DNA of 9,471 nt from ANME-2 cluster archaeon (lineage in GTDB: Archaea; Halobacteriota; Methanosarcinia; Methanosarcinales; Methanogasteraceae). Position 1 is the stretch's first letter. Each line of letters starts with the position of its first letter. A model generated the notes under the pieces. That model saw only the letters and a list, made by a program, of their open reading frames with translations. It was not told where the DNA came from and did no database searches. Shown in pieces: positions 1 through 5,553 of the stretch. The translations under genes were made by a program, and so were the position numbers. The stretch covers positions 1 to 9,471 of the forward strand of contig PIXW01000024.1 in the NCBI GenBank assembly GCA_003601535.1, in the 5' to 3' direction.

Positions 1-371
1 ACAAGACTGACAAATTCCATGCCGGTGTAGTAGGTAAAACAGGCAATGCCGGTGTGCTTAAAGCAGTGGAGGACACGCCAAACAGCATAGGCTTCGTTGA
101 CTTCGGATTCGCAGAGGGTAGTGATGACGTCATTGCAATCGGTCTCATTGATGGCGGCAAGCTATACAGTGTAACAGAGGACAACATCAAGGCTCAGCTC
201 AAGGATTCCACTGCTGACACATATCCTGACAAGCTGGCAAGACCGCTCAACTACCTGACAAACGGCGAGCCAAACTCGATGGAGCAGGCGTTCATCACCT
301 TCGCGATGTCTCCTGGCGCAACAACCTACTTCGAAGAGTGCGGATACTTCCCAGTAACCGAGATTGCGTGA
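1..371 (+). CDS. pstS: Phosphate ABC transporter substrate-binding protein PstS, C-terminal part
   Basis: This is the C-terminal 122 residues or so of a phosphate-binding protein; the frame is open from base 3 and the 5' end lies outside the window. PstS sits outside the membrane, binds inorganic phosphate and delivers it to the PstCA channel. Visible PstS hallmarks are the GNAGV segment, the TPNSIGFVDFGFA segment (PstS proteins usually have a TP.SIGYV-type stretch here) and the typical end of periplasmic-binding proteins, MSPGATTYFEECGYFPV, ending EIA before TGA at 369-371. The assignment rests on these motifs and on pstC and pstA following directly. A hairpin just after the stop probably sets its expression relative to pstC. 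The signal peptide and most ligand residues cannot be seen. Confidence 0.88.
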   Translation, partial: KTDKFHAGVVGKTGNAGVLKAVEDTPNSIGFVDFGFAEGSDDVIAIGLIDGGKLYSVTEDNIKAQLKDSTADTYPDKLARPLNYLTNGEPNSMEQAFITFAMSPGATTYFEECGYFPVTEIA

Positions 372-383
372 GCAGTCCATAAG

Positions 384-408
384 ATTTGTGCCTGATCCGG
401 GCACAAAT
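384..408 (+). terminator. Hairpin between pstS and pstC (attenuator or mRNA-stability element)
   Basis: A perfect 9-bp inverted repeat, ATTTGTGCC (384-392) and GGCACAAAT (400-408), encloses a 7-nt loop. A run of six T follows at 418-423. It starts 13 bases after the pstS stop and ends 20 bases before the likely pstC ATG. Stem-loops at this place in transporter operons commonly stabilise or partly terminate the message so that binding protein exceeds permease; that role is inferred here. The T run is offset from the stem, so full termination is unlikely. Confidence 0.6.
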
Positions 409-427
409 CACCCATTATTTTTTGAAG

Positions 428-1336
428 ATGAACCCAGACGAACTCCGGTCAAAGTTACCGCATCTACTCCTTCTAACCTGCGTTCTCGCAACCGCAGCAA
501 TCACCATATTTTTTATCGCATTCATCTTTCATACCGCGCTCCCAATCTTTGAAAGCCAGGGCATTGGCTTTCTCACAGGAACGAAATGGAGTTATTCCGA
601 GCAGGTCTATGGCATCAGAATTTTTATCATCGGAACGCTTGTGATGACCGGTGTAACCCTCGCACTTGCAGTTCCAGTGAGCGTCTTTACTGCGATATTT
701 CTCTCCGAGTTTGCGCCTTCCCGCGTGGCAAAAGTCATGCGCCCGATGGTTGAACTCCTTGTAGGCATCCCATCTGTCGTCTACGGCATCTTCGGTTTAT
801 TCGTCCTCGAAAACATATTCCAGGATCGCATAGACCCGTTCTTGAGCGGCACGCTCGGATTCATCCCGTTTTTTCATGACCCGTCACCAAACAGCGGAAC
901 AGGCGTCCTTCTCGCATCAACGATCCTTGCGGTGATGATCCTCCCGACGATAATAGCCCTATCAGAGGATGCGATGCGCGCAGTACCGTTCGAGTACAGG
1001 GAAGCATCGTTTGCGCTCGGCGCAACCCACTGGGAGACGATACGAAAGGTGGTGCTGCCGACAGCATCAGGCGGCATCCTTGCAGCAACGATTCTCGGGA
1101 TGATGCGTGCGATGGGTGAGACGATGGCGATTGTGATGCTGCTCGGAAACTGCCAGCACGTCCCGTCATCGGTTCTTGATACTGGATATGCGATGACCTC
1201 AAAGATCTTAAATGACATCGGCTATTACTGTGCGATAGATGAGCCAAGGAGTGCGCTCTTCGGGATTGCGGCGGTTCTCTTTGCGATGGAGATTCTCTTT
1301 GTGGCTGCTGCAAGGAAGATTGGGGGCAGGTCATGA
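428..1336 (+). CDS. pstC: Phosphate ABC transporter permease PstC
   Basis: Integral membrane half of the phosphate import channel, 302 residues from ATG 428. It has a hydrophobic helix near the N terminus (about residues 12-36), further transmembrane stretches, the PstC-type GIPSVVYGIFGLFVLE segment, and the ABC-permease EAA loop with EYREASFALGATHWETIRKVVLP, which docks on the nucleotide-binding subunit. An upstream in-frame TTG at 386 would give a longer protein, but it lies inside the hairpin stem and adds residues unlike a PstC N terminus, so ATG 428 is preferred; no good Shine-Dalgarno precedes it. The stop TGA (1334-1336) overlaps an ATG at 1333, the ATGA arrangement of coupled genes. 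The partner ATPase PstB is not encoded in the window. Confidence 0.93.
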   Translation: MNPDELRSKLPHLLLLTCVLATAAITIFFIAFIFHTALPIFESQGIGFLTGTKWSYSEQVYGIRIFIIGTLVMTGVTLALAVPVSVFTAIFLSEFAPSRVAKVMRPMVELLVGIPSVVYGIFGLFVLENIFQDRIDPFLSGTLGFIPFFHDPSPNSGTGVLLASTILAVMILPTIIALSEDAMRAVPFEYREASFALGATHWETIRKVVLPTASGGILAATILGMMRAMGETMAIVMLLGNCQHVPSSVLDTGYAMTSKILNDIGYYCAIDEPRSALFGIAAVLFAMEILFVAAARKIGGRS

Positions 1337-1340
1337 ACAA
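1332..1340 (+). repeat. Left copy of 9-bp direct repeat CATGAACAA at the pstC/pstA junction
   Basis: CATGAACAA occurs here, containing the pstC stop and an overlapping ATG, and again at 1538-1546 where it forms the pstA start. The two copies bound the intervening block with a 206-base period. It looks like a duplicated junction: the original pstA start probably overlapped the pstC stop. Confidence 0.6.
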
Positions 1341-1542
1341 CTGTGACGCTCGCCTCGCAGCGAGTGTTTTGTACAGGACATCAGCAGGAAATAAAACCGC
1401 AGAGGACGCGGAGGATCGGTTAAACAACCTCTGCGAACCTCTGCGCACTCTGCTGTTAATAACAAAGAAGATTCCGAACCTAATTCCGGAAGATAATAAA
1501 AAAGTCTCAGAGACCAGTTCTAACCAGATAAAAGACCCATGA
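1333..1542 (+). CDS. Small insert-encoded ORF coupling pstC to pstA (hypothetical)
   Basis: A 69-codon frame whose ATG (1333) overlaps the pstC stop and whose TGA (1540-1542) overlaps the pstA ATG (1539). I do not recognise the peptide as a protein family. Its middle (TAEDAEDRL, then CEPLRTLL) is simply the translation of the palindromic repeat at 1398-1454. It is low in hydrophobic structure and has no visible domain. A G-rich stretch (GGGGGCAGG, 1322-1330) in the pstC end may act as the ribosome site, whereas pstA itself has no clear Shine-Dalgarno. The likely value of the frame is therefore to carry ribosomes from pstC to pstA across an insert, not to make a functional protein. It may equally be untranslated. 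Confidence 0.35.
   Translation: MNNCDARLAASVLYRTSAGNKTAEDAEDRLNNLCEPLRTLLLITKKIPNLIPEDNKKVSETSSNQIKDP
1398..1454. repeat. Palindromic dispersed repeat, copy 1 (CAGAGGACGCGGAGG type)
   Basis: The left arm CCGCAGAGGACGCGGAGG (1398-1415) is mirrored by the right-arm series CCTCTGCG, CCTCTGCG and CTCTGC up to about 1453, giving an imperfect hairpin. The 15-mer CAGAGGACGCGGAGG at 1400-1414 recurs exactly at 2531-2545. Repeats made of CAGAG/GACGC units with a CTCTGCG counter-arm are known as dispersed intergenic palindromes in various prokaryotes and often yield spurious TEDAED-type peptides. Similarity between the two copies continues past the hairpin (1483-1506 against 2595-2618, 19 of 24 bases the same), so the mobile unit is longer than the palindrome. 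Confidence 0.75.
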
Positions 1543-1546
1543 ACAA
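1538..1546 (+). repeat. Right copy of 9-bp direct repeat CATGAACAA at the pstA start
   Basis: Exact second copy of the 9-mer at 1332-1340. It supplies the pstA ATG at 1539 and recreates the ATGA stop/start overlap with the small upstream frame. Confidence 0.6.
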
Positions 1547-2432
1547 AAGAAAACTCGAAGGAAATATCTTCAAAGCGATCTCGTACATCGCAGCGGCAAT
1601 CACCCTCCTCGCGCTAATCGGAATCCTCGGACGGATCACGCTCGAAGCGCTCCCCAGTCTGAGCCTCTACTTCCTGATAACACCGGAATCAGAGGTCCCC
1701 GGACTTGGCGGCGGGATTGCAAACGCAATCGCGGGAACACTCCTGCTCTCACTCCTCTCAACTGTGCTTGCAACACCGCTTGCCGTCGGGACTGCGGTAT
1801 ATCTCAAACGCTACGCTGGAAACGGAACTCTTGTGCGTACATTCGGATTCCTGCTCGATGTGCTCGCAGGCACGCCCTCTATTGTTCTCGGCATCTTCGG
1901 GCTTTTATTCCTTGTCTACTACATGAAGTTCATAACAGGAGGATTCTCGCTGATCGCAGGAACGATAGCGCTCACAATCCTGATACTGCCGGTGATTGAG
2001 CGTGCGGCGGAGGGTGCGATCGATACAGTCCCTCTCGAACTCGAGGAGGCGAGTTACGCGCTCGGCGCATCGAAATGGGACACGGTGCGCCGCATAACGC
2101 TCCCTTTCGCGCTCACAGGAATACTCACAGGCATGGTTCTCGGGATCGGGCGGGCGGCAGAGGAGTCTGCTGTGGTGATCCTGACCGCGGGCTACACCCA
2201 GTTCCTGCCTGAATTCAAGGCGCTCCCGCGTGAGGGGTTCTTATTTGGGATGAAGATATATCCGTTCCAGGATCTTGCCGCAGCGCTTCCGATCACGGTG
2301 TACCGGTCATTCGAGTTCCCGCATCTCATCCCTGCATCGAACGGATTCGCAGCAGCCTTTGTCCTGATCGTGATCGTGATGCTGATCAATGCGGCAACGC
2401 GACTGCTGTTATGGAGGAGTCGGATTGGTTAA
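1539..2432 (+). CDS. pstA: Phosphate ABC transporter permease PstA
   Basis: Second permease of the phosphate importer, 297 residues, about the usual PstA length. It starts with a basic stretch (MNKRKLEGN), followed by a helix at about 14-34 and further transmembrane segments. The region with DVLAGTPSIVLGIFGLLFL matches the PstA/PstC signature, and the EAA loop ELEEASYALGASKWDTVRRITLP contacts the ATPase. It would pair with PstC to form the channel. The ATG lacks a clear ribosome site but overlaps the stop of a small upstream frame. The 3' end (LLLWRSRIG, stop TAA 2430-2432) overlaps a TTG at 2425 preceded by GGAGG, and this end is repeated 346 bases downstream. Neither pstB nor phoU, the usual next genes, follows; pilus genes come instead. 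Confidence 0.93.
   Translation: MNKRKLEGNIFKAISYIAAAITLLALIGILGRITLEALPSLSLYFLITPESEVPGLGGGIANAIAGTLLLSLLSTVLATPLAVGTAVYLKRYAGNGTLVRTFGFLLDVLAGTPSIVLGIFGLLFLVYYMKFITGGFSLIAGTIALTILILPVIERAAEGAIDTVPLELEEASYALGASKWDTVRRITLPFALTGILTGMVLGIGRAAEESAVVILTAGYTQFLPEFKALPREGFLFGMKIYPFQDLAAALPITVYRSFEFPHLIPASNGFAAAFVLIVIVMLINAATRLLLWRSRIG
2410..2431 (+). repeat. Left copy of 22-bp direct repeat at the pstA/ATPase junction
   Basis: This 22-bp stretch (starting TATGGAGGAGTC and ending GATTGGTTA) recurs without mismatch at 2756-2777, a period of 346 bases. It contains the pstA C-terminal codons (WRSRIG), a GGAGG ribosome site and a TTG start at 2425. Confidence 0.85.
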
Positions 2433-2778
2433 ATTCGGGTTTAGGCTGAAGCGGAGAGGGGCGGTCTCTCTCGACCATTGGTTTTCCGAATCCCTTCCGA
2501 TGGTTGGGTTATGGCAAAGAAGATTTACCACAGAGGACGCGGAGGGCGCAGAGAGTTGCTGTTTTCTCTGTGTACTCTGCGGTTTTCAGAATCCATTCCA
2601 GAAGATACTCAAAAATCCCCTCAACCAAGCAGGAGACGATCCTGCAAAATCCCGCGAGAAATTCGAAAAGGCATTTATGGAAGCGTTCGGTCGGACCGGA
2701 AACGGTTCTGCAAAGCCGCCAGGAAGAGTACAACAGATGCTCCAGCGAATAATGCTATGGAGGAGTCGGATTGGTTAG
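2425..2778 (+). CDS. Insert-encoded ORF resembling the N terminus of the pilus ATPase; decayed partial duplication
   Basis: A 117-codon open frame from TTG 2425, which has GGAGG seven bases upstream and overlaps the pstA stop, to TAG 2776-2778, which overlaps the ATPase TTG at 2771. Parts match the ATPase N terminus in order: a basic start (VKFGFRLKRRG against VRLKLTKILRRK), the exact string QAGDDPAK (DNA 2625 onward against 2978 onward), and KPPGR followed by a basic segment. The middle (TTEDAEGAES, then CCFLCVLCG) is the translation of the palindromic repeat at 2529-2583, and the end LWRSRIG copies the pstA end. The best reading is a duplicated and eroded ATPase 5' end carrying a repeat insertion, kept open to preserve coupling. 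Whether a protein is made is unknown; no complete domain is present. Confidence 0.45.
   Translation: MVKFGFRLKRRGAVSLDHWFSESLPMVGLWQRRFTTEDAEGAESCCFLCVLCGFQNPFQKILKNPLNQAGDDPAKSREKFEKAFMEAFGRTGNGSAKPPGRVQQMLQRIMLWRSRIG
2529..2583. repeat. Palindromic dispersed repeat, copy 2 (CAGAGGACGCGGAGG type)
   Basis: The left arm CCACAGAGGACGCGGAGGG, continuing CGCAGAGAG, is mirrored by CTCTGTGTACTCTGCGG at about 2566-2582, forming an imperfect hairpin. It shares the exact 15-mer at 2531-2545 with copy 1, and the right flank (2595-2618) is also similar. Both copies sit inside junction-duplicating inserts of the same operon. Confidence 0.75.
2756..2777 (+). repeat. Right copy of 22-bp direct repeat, carrying the ATPase ribosome site and start
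   Basis: Exact copy of 2410-2431. Within it GGAGG (2759-2763) lies seven bases before TTG 2771, the start of the ATPase gene, and the upstream frame ends in TAG at 2776-2778. The repeat therefore recreates both the stop/start overlap and the ribosome site. Confidence 0.85.
2759..2763 (+). promoter_or_regulatory. Ribosome binding site deciding the TTG start of the pilus ATPase
   Basis: GGAGG with 7-nt spacing to TTG 2771. The next in-frame methionine is residue 95 (ATG 3053), which has no comparable site, so the TTG is the favoured start despite being a rare codon. Confidence 0.65.
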
Positions 2779-4702
2779 GCTCAAGCTTACAAAAATACTG
2801 CGCCGGAAACACGCAACCCCCGAACCTGCATCACCACAAGACGAACCGTCCGCTCCCGAGACCATCGTGGAGCCGGCGGAACCCGCACCAGCAGGGGTAG
2901 AAGCCGCGCCTGAAACCGCCGCGAAAAAGAAGATATCCAGGTTCAGTCTGAGGCGGAAGAGGCGGGTCCCTGCCGATCAAGCGGGAGATGATCCTGCAAA
3001 ACCTGCGAAACATTCAAAGCCTCCCGGTAGATTTAAACGATCGCTTAAGCGGATGCCAACGCTCGCGGAGATCGACAGGATCGGGTTAGATGACATACAG
3101 AAACATATTAAGCGGCGTTTAACACCGAAAAGCAAATCAGTGGGCACTCTTGGCTTTGAACTGGGTGAGGTATCGGTTCCGGTTCTCGGAGTGCCGCTCT
3201 CGGAGGTGGATGTCACTTACGCTGTAGATCCACCGTTTCAGTATGTGAATGTCCGTTTCGAGGGCGAAGAGCTTGTTTATCATACCATTGAACCTCTGCT
3301 GAGCGAGGGTGAGTTGAAGTACTTAAAGATCATCGAAAACGCATTTGAGAAGATGACCCACTCCGAAATCGTGATAATCGGGGATAAAGGCAGAGAAGAA
3401 TACTTAAGAGATCGATTTTCGATGATCATCAGCATATACCTCCTGAATCTGGATTATCTCCAGAGAGAGAAGATGTTCTACCATCTCCTGAAGAAGTACA
3501 TCGGGTACGGGAAGATCGACGTCCTGATGAAAGACCCGTATATCGAGGATATCACCTGCAACGGACCGAATTCCCAGATCTACGTCAACCACCGGATATA
3601 CGGCTCTGTACGGACCGATGTCATGTTTGAGGAGGTGGAACTGAACAACTTCGTGATGAAGATCGCGCAAACGGCTGGCAGGCATATCTCTGTGCTCCAG
3701 CCGATACGGGATGCAACGCTTGCAGACGGCAGCCGTATAAACATCACACTCGGACGCGAGGTGACAAGAAAAGGCTCAACCTTCACGATCAGGCGGTTCA
3801 GGTCAAATCCGGTCTCTCCTGTCGATCTGATTAAGTACGGAACCTTTGATTCGAAACAGCTTGCATACCTCTGGATCATCCTCGAATACAAACGCTCGGT
3901 GCTGGCAGCCGGCGGAACCGCATCTGGAAAGACCACGACCTTAAACGCGCTCTGCGCATTCATACGCCCGGAATACAAGATCGTCTCGATTGAGGATACC
4001 GCAGAGTTAAACCTGATGCACCCGAACTGGACGCAATCGATCACAAGAATAGGATTCGGAGGCGAAACAGGTCTCTCAAAAGCGTCAGGGAACGGATCCG
4101 GCAAAGGCGGGGCAGCAGGCGACATCGAACTCTATGACCTGCTCACTGCTGCGCTGCGGCAGCGCCCTGAGTACATCGTGGTCGGCGAGGTGCGGGGAAG
4201 CGAAGCCTTCACGCTCTTCCAGGCAATCTCGGTCGGGCATCCGTGTCTCGGCACGATCCATGCGGGATCGATGAAGGAACTCCTCTCAAGGGTCGAGTCG
4301 AACCCGATGAACGTTCCGCGAAGTCTGTTTTCGAGTGTGGACAACGTCATATTCAACTCGATCGTGAAGAAGGGCGAGCATTACATCAGACGGGCATCGG
4401 GCATCGTTGAGATCATCGAGATCGATTCTGACCGCGGGGACCTGATCACAAACCCGGTCTACAGATGGGAACCAGTCTCTGACACATTCACACACTCCGG
4501 AAGTTACGCCCTATTTACAGGGATAAGAGAGGAATTCGGGGTACCGGAGGGAGATCTCATAAATGAATTGAATGACCGGGCAGAACTACTGGATTACCTT
4601 GCAAATAATGACATTACAGACTATGAACGCGTTGTAAATGCTATAAGAACGTATTCAAGGGATAAGGATGCGATGATGGAGAAGATGGAGAAGATGGCAT
4701 GA
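2771..4702 (+). CDS. Archaeal type IV pilus / type II-IV secretion assembly ATPase (TadA/FlaI/GspE family)
   Basis: Cytoplasmic hexameric ATPase expected to power extension of pilin-like filaments together with the TadC-type platform proteins that follow; 643 residues. Residues 1-95 form a variable tail: basic ends around a Pro/Ala/Glu-rich stretch (16-50), then KKK and RRKRR clusters. The N-terminal domain (about 100-360) includes YGKIDVLMKDPYIEDITCNGP, typical of the family. The motor domain shows Walker A GGTASGKTT (381-389, Lys387), the Asp box IVSIEDTAEL (404-413), Walker B EYIVVGEVRG (467-476, Glu473) and the His box GTIHAG (494-499), so it appears catalytically intact. Odd points are a Gly/Ser/Lys-rich insert at about 430-450 before the conserved DLLTAALRQRPEY segment, and an acidic, Met/Lys-ended C-terminal extension. 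The stop overlaps the next start (ATGA, 4699-4702). The exact filament type (pilus, adhesin or secretion) is not fixed by sequence. Confidence 0.92.
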   Translation: MVRLKLTKILRRKHATPEPASPQDEPSAPETIVEPAEPAPAGVEAAPETAAKKKISRFSLRRKRRVPADQAGDDPAKPAKHSKPPGRFKRSLKRMPTLAEIDRIGLDDIQKHIKRRLTPKSKSVGTLGFELGEVSVPVLGVPLSEVDVTYAVDPPFQYVNVRFEGEELVYHTIEPLLSEGELKYLKIIENAFEKMTHSEIVIIGDKGREEYLRDRFSMIISIYLLNLDYLQREKMFYHLLKKYIGYGKIDVLMKDPYIEDITCNGPNSQIYVNHRIYGSVRTDVMFEEVELNNFVMKIAQTAGRHISVLQPIRDATLADGSRINITLGREVTRKGSTFTIRRFRSNPVSPVDLIKYGTFDSKQLAYLWIILEYKRSVLAAGGTASGKTTTLNALCAFIRPEYKIVSIEDTAELNLMHPNWTQSITRIGFGGETGLSKASGNGSGKGGAAGDIELYDLLTAALRQRPEYIVVGEVRGSEAFTLFQAISVGHPCLGTIHAGSMKELLSRVESNPMNVPRSLFSSVDNVIFNSIVKKGEHYIRRASGIVEIIEIDSDRGDLITNPVYRWEPVSDTFTHSGSYALFTGIREEFGVPEGDLINELNDRAELLDYLANNDITDYERVVNAIRTYSRDKDAMMEKMEKMA

Positions 4703-5553
4703 AGTTCACAGAACGGTACAAGGTGTTCTGTTACCATTTCGGGCGGTACATCGATGAAACGTCGCGGGATGATGTGGCAAAGATGCTGTACCAGTCTGAT
4801 ACCGAGATGACGCCCGGGATGTTCGTCTCGCTTGCAGGTATTACCGCTCTCATTGCAGGAGCTGTGATGTTCGTTTCATCTGCCATCCTATTTCAGGGTG
4901 ATATGGTCTATGTCACAGCCCTCTCCATACTCGCTTTCGGGCTCACGCTCGGCGGATTCCCGTTTGTGCTGTACAACAAGATATCTGCCAAGAAGATGAA
5001 TATCGAGCAGGAGCTTCCATACATGCTCGGTTACATGTTGGTACTTGCAAGCGCGGGCACGTCGCCGATTGATGTGGTCAGGAGAATCAGCATCGAGGAT
5101 TATGGTCACATATCAAAGGAGTTCGGAAAGGTCATATACCGGGTCGATATCCTCGGCGAGGATGCGGTAACAGCCATGGGCGACCTGATACAGAATACGC
5201 CGTCTGATATGTTCCGGGCGATCTGCATCGATCTTGCAAATATCATACACACGGGGAGCGGGTTCAGGGATTATCTTGAGGTAAAATCGAGGGACCTGAT
5301 GACGATGCGGAGACTGATCCAGAAGGAGTTTGTGGATTCGCTCTCTGTCTACGGCGAGGGGTATCTCGGAGGCGTTGTGATGAGCGTTGTGCTTGCGGTT
5401 CTTGGTATCGTGGTCTGCGGCGCGCTCGGTATAGACATGGGTATCTTCGAACCGCGAGATCTCTTCAACGTCTTTGTCTACTTTGTGCTGCCGTTTGTAA
5501 ACATCATCTTCCTTGCCATGCTATCTATGAAGTATTCGAGGAGTCCGGTGTGA
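4699..5553 (+). CDS. Pilus assembly platform protein, TadC/FlaJ-like (type II secretion F domain), first copy
   Basis: Inner-membrane platform protein on which the ATPase acts; 284 residues, about half the size of an archaellum FlaJ. Predicted layout: a cytoplasmic N terminus (1-40); two helices (about 41-64 and 69-91); a cytoplasmic four-helix T2SF-type region (about 100-218, with NIEQELPYMLGYMLVLASAGTSP-type sequence and a TGSGFRDYLEVKSRDL stretch); then two more helices (222-243 and 256-275). ELPYML and the AGTSP turn are typical of archaeal TadC/FlaJ proteins. ATG 4699 overlaps the ATPase stop, and its own stop TGA (5551-5553) overlaps the GTG of the next gene. Together with the second platform gene it likely forms a heteromeric base, as in other archaeal pilus loci with one ATPase and two TadC genes. 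Confidence 0.85.
   Translation: MKFTERYKVFCYHFGRYIDETSRDDVAKMLYQSDTEMTPGMFVSLAGITALIAGAVMFVSSAILFQGDMVYVTALSILAFGLTLGGFPFVLYNKISAKKMNIEQELPYMLGYMLVLASAGTSPIDVVRRISIEDYGHISKEFGKVIYRVDILGEDAVTAMGDLIQNTPSDMFRAICIDLANIIHTGSGFRDYLEVKSRDLMTMRRLIQKEFVDSLSVYGEGYLGGVVMSVVLAVLGIVVCGALGIDMGIFEPRDLFNVFVYFVLPFVNIIFLAMLSMKYSRSPV

Noticed and set aside
386..427. TTG 386 as the start of pstC
   Set aside because: It lies within the stem of a perfect hairpin, has no ribosome site, and adds residues not expected at a PstC N terminus.
861..1448. A 195-codon minus-strand open frame across the end of pstC
   Set aside because: It lies opposite a clear PstC coding region with the EAA motif, is Ser/Arg-rich without any family signature, and ends in the palindromic repeat. 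It is a shadow frame.
1504..1514. Small palindrome GTCTC-A-GAGAC before pstA
   Set aside because: The arms are only 5 bp, nothing is distinctive about its position, and similar matches occur by chance.
1398..2583. The CAGAGGACGCGGAGG repeats as a CRISPR array
   Set aside because: There are only two copies, over 1.1 kb apart, imperfectly palindromic and without regular spacers.
1333..2778. The two inserts as insertion sequences
   Set aside because: They contain no transposase or terminal inverted repeats and are only 206 and 346 bp in period. They could at most be non-autonomous elements or duplications.
3580..4125. A 181-codon minus-strand open frame inside the pilus ATPase
   Set aside because: It is fully antisense to the conserved ATPase motor domain and has no recognisable motif, so it is a shadow.
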